Shown piece after piece: positions 43,874-53,251 of a stretch of DNA of 64,000 bases. Both the position numbers and the translations under genes were made by a program. Origin of the DNA: Streptomyces sp. DvalAA-43 (GTDB lineage Bacteria; Actinomycetota; Actinomycetes; Streptomycetales; Streptomycetaceae); NCBI RefSeq assembly GCF_900091725.1, contig NZ_FMBW01000091.1:161429-225428 (forward strand). Reading direction: 5' to 3'. Position 1 is the first letter of the stretch; every line of letters begins with the position of its first letter. A model generated the notes under the pieces. It made no database searches, was not told the DNA's origin, and worked only from the letters and a program-made list of their open reading frames with translations.

Positions 43874-43921
43874 CGTACCCCCGACACCGGACACAACTCG
43901 TACCCCCGACACCGGACACAA
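43874..43921 (+). repeat. Tandem duplication of a 25-base intergenic unit
   Basis: A 23-base string beginning CGTACCCCCGACACCGG occurs at 43874-43896 and again, unchanged, at 43899-43921, separated by CT. It fills the gap between the AcoX-like gene and the dehydrogenase and ends at the AAGGAG ribosome site. It looks like a recent slippage duplication. Confidence 0.9.
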
Positions 43922-43931
43922 GGAGCCCAGG

Positions 43932-44678
43932 ATGATCTCCCTCGACGGCAAGCGCGCGATCGTGACCGGCGGCGGAGCCGGCATCGGCCGCGCCACCGCG
44001 CAGGTCCTCGCCGAGCTCGGCGCCCGCGTGGTGATCGCCGACATCGACACGGACGGCGGCGAACGCACCGCCAAGGACACCGACGGGATCTTCGTGCGCT
44101 GCGACGTGTCGCGGCGCGAGGACTGCGAGGCGGTCGCGCACACGGCGCAGGAGCGGTTCGGCGGTGTGGACGTCCTCTTCAACAACGCCGGCATCATCCG
44201 CCGCTCCACGGTCTGCGAGATCACCGAGGACGACTGGGACCTGGTGATGGCCGTGAACATCCGCTCGGTGATGCTGATGAGCCGCCTGGTGATCCCCGGG
44301 ATGGCGTCCCGGGGCGGCGGCTCCATCATCAACACCGGCTCCGGATGGGGCATCCGGGGCGGTGGCCGGGCCGTCTCGTACTGTGCGTCGAAGGGCGCCG
44401 TCGTCAATATGACCCGCGCCATGGCCATCGACCACGGCCCCGACAACATCCGCGTCAACTGCGTCTGCCCCGGTGACACGGCCACCGGGATGCTCGCCGA
44501 GGAGGCCCGGCAGCTCGGCGAGAGCTCCGACGCCTTCTACGCCGACGCCGCCGACCGGCCGCTCGGCCGGATCGGGCAGCCCCGCGACATCGCTCAGACC
44601 GTGGCGTTCCTCGCCTCCGACGCCTCGGCGTTCCTGAGCGGAGCGGTCATCCCGGTCGACGGCGCCGGTACCGCGTGA
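43932..44678 (+). CDS. Short-chain dehydrogenase/reductase
   Basis: A 248-residue classical SDR oxidoreductase. The cofactor loop is TGGGAGIGRA, and an Asp after the second strand (VVIADIDTD) favours NAD(H). NNAG is present, as is the catalytic Ser-Tyr-Lys set: Ser in NTGSGWG, then YCASK. The C-terminal FLSGAVIPVDGAGTA is normal. An AAGGAG lies 6 bases before the ATG. In this operon it probably oxidises a hydroxyl intermediate upstream or downstream of the PLP enzyme; the substrate cannot be read from the sequence. Confidence 0.92.
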   Translation: MISLDGKRAIVTGGGAGIGRATAQVLAELGARVVIADIDTDGGERTAKDTDGIFVRCDVSRREDCEAVAHTAQERFGGVDVLFNNAGIIRRSTVCEITEDDWDLVMAVNIRSVMLMSRLVIPGMASRGGGSIINTGSGWGIRGGGRAVSYCASKGAVVNMTRAMAIDHGPDNIRVNCVCPGDTATGMLAEEARQLGESSDAFYADAADRPLGRIGQPRDIAQTVAFLASDASAFLSGAVIPVDGAGTA

Positions 44679-44681
44679 CTT

Positions 44682-44705
44682 TCCGGTAGCGGATAATCGA
44701 CCGGA
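44682..44705 (+). promoter_or_regulatory. Inverted repeat before the GntR gene
   Basis: TCCGGT and ACCGGA are perfect 6-base arms 12 bases apart; the spacer contains GGATAATCG, which has a -10-like TAAT core. It may be an internal promoter or autoregulatory site of the GntR gene. Confidence 0.35.
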
Positions 44706-44727
44706 CCGAAGGGGAGGGCAGCCTCAC

Positions 44728-45369
44728 ATGCCAATCGAAAACCGCCCGCTGCGCGAACAGGTCAAGGAGGAACTGATCAAGCGCCTCGGGCGCGGCACGA
44801 TCGCGACCAACTCGCCGATCAACGAGGGGCAGCTCGCCACCGAACTCGGCGTCAGCCGTACTCCGCTGCGCGAGGCCCTGATCACGCTGGAGCGCGAGGG
44901 CGTCATCACCAGCGAGCGCGGCAAGGGCTTCCGCTTCACCCCGCTCAGCGCGCGGGAGTTCCGCGACCTGTCCGCGATCGTCGCGACTCTGGAGGCGCTC
45001 GCCCTGGAGTCCAGCGATCCGGAGCACCTGGCGGCGACGGCCCCCCGTCTCCTGGAGGAGGCACGCGCCTTCTCGGTCCCGCAGGCACCGCACGACGTCA
45101 TAGAGCGCTACGACGACGCGTGGCACGACCTCCTCCTGTCCGGCTGCACCAACGACCGCCTGATGAAGCTGATCACCTCCCTGAAGGTGACGATGCACCG
45201 CTACGAGCGGGTGGCCCTGGGGGACCAGGACATCCTGGAGCGTTCCGCGGAGGAGCACGAGCGGATCGCGGAGTGCCTGCGACGCGGCGATCTGGACGCG
45301 GCCGTCGCGGCGCTCAAGGAGAACTGGAACAGCGGGATGCACCGGATCCTGGAACATCTGAAGGACTGA
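44728..45369 (+). CDS. GntR-family regulator, FadR subfamily (FCD domain)
   Basis: A 213-residue regulator. The N-terminal winged helix is LATELGVSRTPLREALITLE with GVITSERGKGFRFTPL as wing. The C-terminal all-helical FCD ligand domain has the metal- or acid-binding His pattern (DAWHDLLLSGCTN, MHRYER, EEHERIAECL). FCD regulators usually sense organic acids. It is the last gene of the operon with the PLP enzyme, and a terminator follows at 45388, so it most likely controls this pathway. Confidence 0.92.
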   Translation: MPIENRPLREQVKEELIKRLGRGTIATNSPINEGQLATELGVSRTPLREALITLEREGVITSERGKGFRFTPLSAREFRDLSAIVATLEALALESSDPEHLAATAPRLLEEARAFSVPQAPHDVIERYDDAWHDLLLSGCTNDRLMKLITSLKVTMHRYERVALGDQDILERSAEEHERIAECLRRGDLDAAVAALKENWNSGMHRILEHLKD

Positions 45370-45387
45370 CCGCGGGCGGCGCGGTGA

Positions 45388-45422
45388 CGGTGCGGGTCGG
45401 ACCCGGGTCTTGACCCGCACCG
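45388..45422 (+). terminator. Terminator after the GntR gene
   Basis: CGGTGCGGGTC and GACCCGCACCG are perfect 11-base arms around a 13-base loop, starting 19 bases after the GntR stop. It closes the 39.7-45.4 kb operon. Confidence 0.7.
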
Positions 45423-45478
45423 CCTTCCCGGGGTCCGATCGGGGTCGACCCGCCGCGCGACCCAGGGACCGTGACCGC

Positions 45479-46696
45479 ATGACTCTGCAGATCAGCGCCA
45501 CCAACCCCGAACACCCGGCCCTCCTGCTCGCACTGCCCTGGCACACCCCCCTGGAGCAGTGGCCGGACGAGTATCTGGTGCCGCTCCCCCGCGGCATCTC
45601 CCGGCACGTGGTGCGGTACGCCCGAGCGGGCGAGGAGACCGTGGCGGTGAAGGAACTCGCCGAGCGTCCCGCGCTGCGCGAGTACGAGCTCCTGCGGACG
45701 CTCGACCGGCTCGGGATACCGGCCGTCGACCCGCTCGGCGTGGTCACCGGCCGCACCGAGGCCGACGGATCGCCCCTCGAACCCGTCCTGATCACCCGCC
45801 ACCTGGGCGGTTCGCTCCCCTACCGGTCGATGTTCGAGACGACCATGCGCCCGGGTACGGTGCACCGCCTCATGGACGCGCTCGCCGTCCTCCTCGTGCG
45901 GCTGCATCTGACGGGGTTCGCCTGGGGCGACTGCTCGCTGTCCAACACCCTGTTCCGGCGGGACGCGGGCGCGTTCGCCGCCTATCTCGTGGACGCCGAG
46001 ACCGGGGAGCTGCACCCGCGGCTGAGCGACGGGCAGCGCGCGTACGACATCGATCTCGCGCGGGTCAACATCAGCGGCGAGATGCTCGACCTGGAGGCGG
46101 CCGGCGCGCTGCACCCCTCCATCGACCCGATCGCGTTCGGTCTGGAGATCGAGGAGCGCTACCAGGCGCTGTGGTCGGAGCTGACGCGCACCTCCGTCTA
46201 CCCGGCGGGCAAGTACCACTACATGGAGCGCCGTATCCGCCGCCTCAACGACCTGGGCTTCGACGTCGCCGAGATGCAGATATCGCACGCGGACCACGGG
46301 GACACGGTCACGTTCGTGCCCAAGGTGGTGGACGCCGGTCACCACCAGCGCCAGCTCCTGCGCCTCACCGGGCTGGACGCCGAGGAGAACCAGGCACGAC
46401 GGCTCCTCAACGACCTGGAGAGCTGGATGGCGACCCAGGACGACTACGCTCCCGGCGACCGGAACGGCGCCCGCACCGAGGTGCTGGCCCACCGCTGGGT
46501 CCGCGAGATCTTCCGGCCCGCCGTCCGCGCGGCGCGCGACCACGTGCCCACCCGGACGGACGCGGCCGAGCTCTACCACGAACTCCTCGAACACCGCTGG
46601 TCGCTGTGCGAACAGGCCCAGCAGGACATCGAACTCGACGCGGCGGTCGCGGACTACGTGGGGAAGGCGCTTACACCGGACGACAGCGGCACATAG
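45479..46696 (+). CDS. DUF4032 protein with kinase-like N-terminal domain
   Basis: A 405-residue protein of the DUF4032 family. The first half resembles a small lipopolysaccharide-kinase-type fold: VAVKELAERPALREYELLRT with Lys and Glu, then GFAWGDCSLSNTLF in place of the HRD loop and AYLVDAETGEL in place of DFG. The second half is the conserved DUF4032 region (YMERRIRRLNDLGFDVAEMQ). Whether it phosphorylates anything is unknown. I start it at the ATG at 45479; the frame from 45410 adds residues inside the terminator. Confidence 0.8.
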   Translation: MTLQISATNPEHPALLLALPWHTPLEQWPDEYLVPLPRGISRHVVRYARAGEETVAVKELAERPALREYELLRTLDRLGIPAVDPLGVVTGRTEADGSPLEPVLITRHLGGSLPYRSMFETTMRPGTVHRLMDALAVLLVRLHLTGFAWGDCSLSNTLFRRDAGAFAAYLVDAETGELHPRLSDGQRAYDIDLARVNISGEMLDLEAAGALHPSIDPIAFGLEIEERYQALWSELTRTSVYPAGKYHYMERRIRRLNDLGFDVAEMQISHADHGDTVTFVPKVVDAGHHQRQLLRLTGLDAEENQARRLLNDLESWMATQDDYAPGDRNGARTEVLAHRWVREIFRPAVRAARDHVPTRTDAAELYHELLEHRWSLCEQAQQDIELDAAVADYVGKALTPDDSGT

Positions 46697-46699
46697 GCT
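46671..46699 (+). promoter_or_regulatory. Promoter of the acyltransferase gene
   Basis: TTACAC, a 17-base spacer and TAGGCT (46694-46699) make a good vegetative promoter. It overlaps the end of the DUF4032 gene and lies 66 bases before the acyltransferase start. Confidence 0.6.
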
Positions 46700-46765
46700 G
46701 CCCCTCCCGGAGCCGTGCGCCGGCGAGCCGGACAGGATCCAGACGAGAGGCCCAGGAGCCGCCCC

Positions 46766-47485
46766 GTGTTCTACCAGGTGCTCAAGTACGTCGTCATCGG
46801 GCCGCTGCTCCGGTTGTTCTTCCGCCCCAGGATCGAGGGCCTGGAGCACATTCCGGAGGAGGGCGCGGCCATCGTCGCCGGCAACCATCTGTCGTTCTCG
46901 GACCATTTCCTGATGCCCGCGATCCTCAAACGGCGCATCACGTTCCTGGCCAAGGCCGAGTACTTCACCGGACCGGGGGTGAAGGGACGGCTGACCGCCG
47001 CCTTCTTCCGCGGCATCGGACAGATCCCGGTGGACCGCTCCGGGAAGGAGGCGGGGCAGGCGGCGATCCGGGAGGGGCTCGGTGTGCTGGGCAAGGGCGA
47101 GCTGCTGGGCATCTATCCGGAGGGCACCCGCTCGCACGACGGCCGCCTCTACAAGGGCAAGGTGGGCGTGGCCGTCATGGCGATCAGGGCCCAGGTGCCC
47201 GTGGTGCCGTGCGCGATGGTGGGTACGTTCGAGATCCAGCCGCCGGGACAGGTCGTCCCGCGCATCAGGCGCGTCACCATCCGCTTCGGTGAGCCGCTGG
47301 ACTTCTCCCGCTACGCCGGGATGGACAACCAGAAGGCCGCGATCCGGGCGGTCACCGACGAGATCATGTACGCGATCCTGGGGCTGTCCGGTCAGGAGTA
47401 CGTCGACGAGTACGCGGCCAAGGCGAAGGCCGCGCAGGCCGAACAGGACGGTCAGCCCAGGAAGTTCCCGAAAAGGCGACGCTGA
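46766..47485 (+). CDS. 1-acyl-glycerol-3-phosphate acyltransferase (PlsC family)
   Basis: A 239-residue membrane-associated acyltransferase of phospholipid synthesis. Motif I is NHLSFSDHF (catalytic HX4D), motif III is YPEGTRS, and the phosphate-binding FFRGIGQIPVDRS lies between. An N-terminal amphipathic segment (VLKYVVIGPLLRLFFRP) anchors it. The C-terminus is basic (KFPKRRR). GTG at 46766 with AGGAG upstream; the frame from 46715 would add 17 unlikely residues. Confidence 0.9.
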   Translation: MFYQVLKYVVIGPLLRLFFRPRIEGLEHIPEEGAAIVAGNHLSFSDHFLMPAILKRRITFLAKAEYFTGPGVKGRLTAAFFRGIGQIPVDRSGKEAGQAAIREGLGVLGKGELLGIYPEGTRSHDGRLYKGKVGVAVMAIRAQVPVVPCAMVGTFEIQPPGQVVPRIRRVTIRFGEPLDFSRYAGMDNQKAAIRAVTDEIMYAILGLSGQEYVDEYAAKAKAAQAEQDGQPRKFPKRRR

Positions 47486-47536
47486 CGGCGGATCCGCGCT
47501 CGGTGAACGCCACCGGCACGGGCGACCGCCCGGCCC

Positions 47537-47542
47537 TAGCGT
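47537..47542 (+). promoter_or_regulatory. -10 element suggesting a leaderless epimerase transcript
   Basis: TAGCGT ends 7 bases before the ATG at 47550, so transcription would start at or one base before the start codon. No ribosome site is visible between them. Leaderless mRNAs are common in Streptomyces. Confidence 0.45.
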
Positions 47543-47549
47543 GACCCTC

Positions 47550-48599
47550 ATGGCCAAGGGAAACGCATGGGTTCTGGGAGCGACGGGACAGATCGGACGA
47601 GCGGCCGTGCGGTCGCTCGTCGAGGACGGCTGGGAGGTGACGGCCGCCTCGCTCGGCGGCGGCCGGGACGCACGGTGGGACGAGGGGGTGCGCACCAGGG
47701 CCCTGGACCGGGACGCCGAGGGGGCGCTCGCGGCGGCGCTGGGCGACGGCTGCGACGTACTGGTCGACATGGTGGCGTACGGGGCGGAACACGCCCGTCA
47801 GCTGACCGGTCTCGCGGACCGGATCGGTTCGGCGGTGGTCATCTCCAGCGGTGCGGTGTACGAGGACGACCGGGGCCGCAGCTTCGACACCCAGGGCGAT
47901 CCCGACGGCGCGCCGCACTATCCGGTGCCGATTCCCGAATCGCAGCGGACCCTGCCGGCCGGTGACGCGACGTACGGGACGCGGAAGATCCGGCTGGAAC
48001 GGGATCTCCTGGCCGCCGGGGACACGTTGCCGGTGACGCTGCTGCGGGCCGGGGCGGTCCACGGGGAGCACTGCCGCTCGCCGCGTGAGCTGTACTTCGT
48101 GAAACGGCTGCTGGACGGCCGCGACCGGCGGGTGCTCGCGTTCGGCGGGGAGTCCCGTTTCCACCCGGTCCATGTCTCCAATCTGGCCGAGCTGATCCGG
48201 CTCGCCGCGCGGCGGCCCGGTTCGCGGGTGCTCAACGCCGGGGACCCGCAGGCGCCGACGGTCGCGGAGATCGGCGCGGCGGTCGACGCGGTGCTCGGCC
48301 GCACGACCACGACCGCGTTGCTGGCGGGCGCGCCCGGGGAGGACGGGGTCGGAGGGACACCCTGGAGCGGCGCCCACCCCATCGTGTACGACATGACGGC
48401 CGCCGAGCGCGAGCTCGGGTACCGGCCGGTCACGGACTACGTCCGGTCGCTGCCCGCCACGGTCGAGTGGATCGCGGCGCAGCTGGACGGGAGGGGCTGG
48501 AAGGAGGCCTTTCCCGCCATGCTGCGGGCGTACGGGGAGAAGCTCTTCGACTACGCGGCGGAGGACGCCTGGCTGGCGGCGTACGACCGCAGGGCGTGA
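47550..48599 (+). CDS. NAD-dependent epimerase/dehydratase family protein
   Basis: A 349-residue extended SDR-like protein. The cofactor loop is VLGATGQIGRAAVRSL at the start. The middle has VVISSGAVYEDDRGRSF and TYGTRKIRLERDLL, with the Tyr-x-x-x-Lys pair. C-terminal segment SRFHPVHVSNLAELIRLAAR is typical of the sugar-nucleotide epimerase type, but the substrate is not evident. It ends 19 bases from the convergent ureD. Confidence 0.85.
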   Translation: MAKGNAWVLGATGQIGRAAVRSLVEDGWEVTAASLGGGRDARWDEGVRTRALDRDAEGALAAALGDGCDVLVDMVAYGAEHARQLTGLADRIGSAVVISSGAVYEDDRGRSFDTQGDPDGAPHYPVPIPESQRTLPAGDATYGTRKIRLERDLLAAGDTLPVTLLRAGAVHGEHCRSPRELYFVKRLLDGRDRRVLAFGGESRFHPVHVSNLAELIRLAARRPGSRVLNAGDPQAPTVAEIGAAVDAVLGRTTTTALLAGAPGEDGVGGTPWSGAHPIVYDMTAAERELGYRPVTDYVRSLPATVEWIAAQLDGRGWKEAFPAMLRAYGEKLFDYAAEDAWLAAYDRRA

Positions 48600-48618
48600 G
48601 GGACAGGCCCGGCCGTGT

Positions 48619-49382
48619 TCACTCCACCGGGGCGCCGGCCAGTTCGTCCAGCGCCCGGTCGAGGACACGGCGCAGCGGGCGTGCGTCGGGAGCGACGGCG
48701 GTGACCAGCACGGCCGGTCCGGCGAGCGGGGTGAGGACGGCGGTCTCGCCCAGCAACCGCGCCGCAGGCGGCTTCTCCTCGAACGCCGGGTCCACGACGA
48801 GGAGTTGACCGGCGGCCCGGTGGCCGTCCAGGACCGCCGCGCCGTCCCAGCCGCCGGGTGCTCCTGGCCCGTACGCGAGCTGCTGGTCGAGCAGCGGGCG
48901 GCCGGCGCGGTGCACGGTGAGGCGGCTGACGAGGGTGCCGGTGCTCTCGGCGTGGCGGCCGAGGATCTGTTCCTCCCGCAGCACCAGCCGTGCGGTGGCG
49001 GCGAGCCGGACCCGGGTGGTCGTGCGCAGCACGCTGCCGTGTGCCGAGACGAGCTGCTGCGGCAGCCAGCGCAGCTCGGCCCGCTCCGCCACGTCCAGCT
49101 CGATGTCGTACGTGGCGCTCCCGCCCGCCGGTCCCGGCAGGGCCACGGTCGCGGCTGCCGCGTCGACGGTGAGCCGGGCGCCTTCGCCGACCCGGGCCAC
49201 GAGGGCGAGCCGGTCGCCGCCGAGCGGTGCGCTCATGGCGCCGACGACGGTGACCCGGCTGCCGGTCCCGGCGGTGTTCCTGGTCCGGCGCAGGGCGAGT
49301 GGCCCGTCGCCCCTGAGCACGGGGAGCGAGGTGGTGCCCCGGCTGTCGAGGGCCGCGGCGATCCGGGCGGTGGCCCGGACGC

Positions 49383-49386
<4 letters not shown>
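48619..49386 (-). CDS. ureD: Urease accessory protein UreD
   Basis: A 255-residue scaffold that forms the UreD-UreF-UreG activation complex for inserting nickel into urease. Family landmarks: TARIAAALDSRGTTSLPVLR near the start and ATARLVLREEQILGRHAEST in the middle. ATG at 49386 overlaps the ureG stop. It is the last gene of the ureABCFGD operon. Streptomyces UreD proteins are divergent and short, as here. Confidence 0.88.
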
Positions 49387-50060
<674 letters not shown>

Positions 50061-50086
50061 GGGTGCGGCTCCTGATGCGTAGGGGG

Positions 50087-50749
50087 TCATGAGGCGAACA
50101 GGCGGACCGGACGGGCCGCGTGTGCCTCGGCGCCGATGTCGAGGAGCGGGGCCGAGGCGGCGGGCAGCGCGTCGATGGTGCCGTGCGCCGCCGCGGCGGC
50201 CTGCTCGGCGATCCGGTCGAGTTCGGGGGCGAGGCGGGCGAGGACGGCGGTGGCCTCGAAGGGGTCGAGGGAGAGCAGCCGGACGACGGCGGTGGCCGGT
50301 CCGCTGACGGTTTCGTAGGCGGCGCAGTGCGCGGCGTCCTCGGGCCCGAGCCCGGCCGAGCGCGCGGTGAGGCCGAGGACGACGGGCTGGTGGGCGCCGC
50401 GCGGCCGGGCCGTGGCGAGCGCGGTGAGTTCGGTGCCGGGCCAGGTGGCACGGGCCGCCCTCATCAGTTGCCGGCCGAGCTTGCGGGCGACGGCCCGCAG
50501 TGCGGGTGACGGGGTGCGGGCGTCGGCGGCCTCGTCGAGCGCGAGCGGATCGTGGCCGTGGGCGGCGGCCGCGGCGAGTGCGGCGGCGGTGAGCCCGGTG
50601 GTGTGCAGGCGGCCCCGGCAGAACTCGGCGAGGTCCGCCGCGTCACGGATCCGTCCCGCTGCCACCGCCGGTTCGGCCCCGCCGGAGTGGGCGTGGCCAC
50701 CGGCGGGGAACCGGCCGTCGGCGAGGACGAGCAGCGCCGCGCGGCTCAT
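50087..50749 (-). CDS. ureF: Urease accessory protein UreF
   Basis: A 220-residue all-helical protein that gates UreG. Conserved segments: LLVLADGRFPAGGHAHSGG at the start and a C-terminal SAPLLDIGAEAHAARPVRLF with the His/Arg tail that contacts UreG. Follows ureC by 34 bases. Confidence 0.93.
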   Translation of the reverse strand: MSRAALLVLADGRFPAGGHAHSGGAEPAVAAGRIRDAADLAEFCRGRLHTTGLTAAALAAAAAHGHDPLALDEAADARTPSPALRAVARKLGRQLMRAARATWPGTELTALATARPRGAHQPVVLGLTARSAGLGPEDAAHCAAYETVSGPATAVVRLLSLDPFEATAVLARLAPELDRIAEQAAAAAHGTIDALPAASAPLLDIGAEAHAARPVRLFAS

Positions 50750-50783
50750 CGAGCCACCCGTCCCGGGCCTCGTGTGTGCCGCA

Positions 50784-52505
50784 TCAGAAGAGGAAGTAGC
50801 GCTGGGCCATGGGCAGTTCGGTGGCGGGTGCCGGTTCGACCGGTTCGCCGTCGATCGTCACGGCGAAGCTGTCGGGGTCGACATGGACCTGCGGCATCGC
50901 GTCGTTCTCCCGCATGTCCGCCTTGGTGACGCCCCGGGTGCTGGTGATCGGTACGAATCCTTTGCCGAGGCCGAGGCGTTCCGGCAGACCGTCCTCGATG
51001 GCCGCTTCGGCGGTGAAGTTGACGGAGTTCGCCGCCGGGGCGCGGCCCACCGCGCCGAACATCGGGCGGGGCAGCACGGGTTGCGGGGTCGGAATGGAGG
51101 CGTTGGCGTCACCCATCTGCGCGTACGCGATCTGGCCGCCCTTGATGACGGTCCGCGGCTTGACGCCGAAGAACGCCGGTTCCCACAGCACCAGGTCGGC
51201 GAGCTTGTCCGTCTCCACCGAACCGGTCTCCCGGTCGATCCCCTGGGCGATCGCCGGGTTGATGGTGTACTTGGCGACATAGCGACGCACCCGCCGGTTG
51301 TCGGCCCGTCCGTCGCCGGGCAGTGCCCCGCGGCGCTTCTTCATCACGTGCGCGGTCTGCCAGGTGCGCAGCACGACCTCGCCGATGCGGCCCATGGCCT
51401 GGGAGTCGGAGGAGATGATCGAGATGGCTCCGAGGTCGTGGAGGATGTCCTCGGCCGCGATGGTGGACGGTCGGATCCGGGATTCCGCGAAGGCGAGGTC
51501 CTCCGGCACGGCCGGGTTGAGGTGGTGGCAGACCATCAGCATGTCGAGGTGTTCCTCGATGGTGTTGACGGTGTGCGGGCGGGTCGGATTGGTGGAGCTG
51601 GGCAGGACGTACGGCTCGGAGACGACGCCGATGATGTCCGGGGCGTGCCCGCCGCCCGCCCCTTCGGTGTGGTAGGCGTGGAGGGTGCGCCCGGCGATGG
51701 CGGCGAGGGTGTCGGCGACGAATCCGGCCTCGTTGAGGGTGTCGGTGTGGATGGCGAGCTGGGCGCCCGTCTCCTCGCAGACGCCCAGGCAGGCGTCGAT
51801 GACGGCGGGGGTGGCTCCCCAGTCCTCGTGGATCTTGAATCCGAGTGCGCCGGCGCGCAGTTGGGAGTGCATGGCCTCGCGCGACATGGTGTTGCCCTTG
51901 CCGAGCAGGCCGATGTTGACGGGGTACGCGTCCAGTGCCCCGAACATCCGGGCCAGGTGCCACGGGCCGGGGGTGATGGTGGTGGCCTTGGTGCCTTCGG
52001 CCGGTCCGGTGCCGCCGCCGACCAGGGTGGTGATCCCGGACGAGAGCGCCTGGTCGATCAGGGTCGGCGAGATGAAGTGGACATGGGCGTCGATGGCTCC
52101 CGCGGTGAGCAGCATGCCGTTGCCCGCGATGATCTCGGTCTCGGGGCCGATGACCAGGTCGGGGTGGACGCCGTCCATGGTGTCCGGGTTGCCGGCCTTC
52201 CCGATCCCGGTGATCCGGCCGTCGCGGATGCCGATGTCCGCCTTGACGACGCCCCAGTGGTCGATGATCACGGCGCCGGTGACGACGGTGTCCGGCGCGC
52301 CTTCGGCGCGGGTGGTGCGGGCCTGGCCCATCGATTCGCGGATGACCTTGCCTCCGCCGAACACCGCTTCGTCTCCGGCGAGTCCGGGGCCGCCCGAGCG
52401 GTCCTCCTCGATCTCGACGAGCAGACCGGTGTCGGCGAGCCGGATGCGGTCGCCGGTCGCGGGGCCGAAGAGGTCGGCGTGGACGGCGCGGTCGAGTTCA
52501 GCCAT
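50784..52505 (-). CDS. ureC: Urease alpha subunit
   Basis: The 573-residue catalytic subunit, hydrolysing urea to ammonia and carbamate. Complete dinickel site: HVH in GAIDAHVHFISP, the carbamylated Lys in FKIHEDWGATP, His in HTDTLNEAG and HTEGAGGGHAPD, flap Cys and His in MVCHHLNP, and the bridging Asp in SSDSQAMGR. ATG at 52505 lies inside the end of ureB (8-base overlap). Length is normal. Cytoplasmic. Confidence 0.97.
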   Translation of the reverse strand: MAELDRAVHADLFGPATGDRIRLADTGLLVEIEEDRSGGPGLAGDEAVFGGGKVIRESMGQARTTRAEGAPDTVVTGAVIIDHWGVVKADIGIRDGRITGIGKAGNPDTMDGVHPDLVIGPETEIIAGNGMLLTAGAIDAHVHFISPTLIDQALSSGITTLVGGGTGPAEGTKATTITPGPWHLARMFGALDAYPVNIGLLGKGNTMSREAMHSQLRAGALGFKIHEDWGATPAVIDACLGVCEETGAQLAIHTDTLNEAGFVADTLAAIAGRTLHAYHTEGAGGGHAPDIIGVVSEPYVLPSSTNPTRPHTVNTIEEHLDMLMVCHHLNPAVPEDLAFAESRIRPSTIAAEDILHDLGAISIISSDSQAMGRIGEVVLRTWQTAHVMKKRRGALPGDGRADNRRVRRYVAKYTINPAIAQGIDRETGSVETDKLADLVLWEPAFFGVKPRTVIKGGQIAYAQMGDANASIPTPQPVLPRPMFGAVGRAPAANSVNFTAEAAIEDGLPERLGLGKGFVPITSTRGVTKADMRENDAMPQVHVDPDSFAVTIDGEPVEPAPATELPMAQRYFLF

Positions 52506-52809
52506 CGAGGGCACCTCCGGTCCCGCCGCGCAGGCCGGGGACGATGCGCCGTCCGGCGATCGGGACGAGCTCGATGTCGACCGGTATGCCGGGTTCGAAA
52601 CGCACGGCGGTGCCGGCGGCGATGTTCAGCCGCAGGCCGCGCGCGGCCGAACGGTCGAAGTCCAGGCCGGGGTTGGCCTCGGCGAAGTGGTAGTGGGAAC
52701 CGACCTGGACGGGCCGGTCGGCGGAGTTGAGGACGGTGAGGCGGGTGACGGGGCGGCCCTCGTTGAACGGCACGGGCCCGTCCGCGTACAGGATCTCTCC
52801 GGGAATCAT
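52498..52809 (-). CDS. ureB: Urease beta subunit
   Basis: A 103-residue structural subunit: MIPGEILYADGPVPFNEGR, VQVGSHYHFAEANPGLDFDR and AAGTAVRFEPG are family-typical. Eleven bases separate it from ureA, and it overlaps ureC. Confidence 0.96.
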   Translation of the reverse strand: MIPGEILYADGPVPFNEGRPVTRLTVLNSADRPVQVGSHYHFAEANPGLDFDRSAARGLRLNIAAGTAVRFEPGIPVDIELVPIAGRRIVPGLRGGTGGALDG

Positions 52810-52820
52810 CGACGCCCCCG

Positions 52821-53123
52821 TCAGACGATCGGTTCGTGGACGGTGACGAGCTTGGTGCCGTCCGGGAAGGTCGCTTCGGCCTGGACGTCGTGGATCATCT
52901 CGGGCACCCCGTCCATGACGTCGTCGCGGGTGAGCACCGCACGGCCCGACGCCATCAGTTCGGCGACCGTACGGCCGTCCCTGGCCCCCTCCAGCAGATG
53001 GGCGGTGATCAGCGCGAGCGCCTCCGGGTGGTTGAGCCGCAGTCCGCGCGCCCGGCGCTGCCGGGCCACATCGGCGGCGACATGGATGAGCAGGCGTTCC
53101 TGTTCGTGCGGGGTCAGTCGCAT
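52821..53123 (-). CDS. ureA: Urease gamma subunit
   Basis: A 100-residue structural subunit: MRLTPHEQERLLIHVAADVA, GLRLNHPEALALITAHLLEG and VQAEATFPDGTKLVTVHEPI. First gene of ureABCFGD. No ureE is present, which is usual in Streptomyces. Confidence 0.97.
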   Translation of the reverse strand: MRLTPHEQERLLIHVAADVARQRRARGLRLNHPEALALITAHLLEGARDGRTVAELMASGRAVLTRDDVMDGVPEMIHDVQAEATFPDGTKLVTVHEPIV

Positions 53124-53251
53124 GCGTCCACCTCACAGTCTTGCGCCCAGTGCCGGACCGGGGCGTGGCGAGGCGTCGGCCGCGTCCAGCAGGGGAGGTT
53201 GAACGGCGGTCCGCCGACTCGCGGCGAGACGGTGCACGGTAGAGCCGAAAT

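Noticed and set aside
45314..47770. 818-codon minus-strand frame
   Set aside because: Antisense to the DUF4032 and acyltransferase genes, which have recognisable motifs on the plus strand.
50367..52730. 787-codon plus-strand frame across urease
   Set aside because: Antisense to ureF, ureC and ureB, whose active-site motifs are unmistakable.
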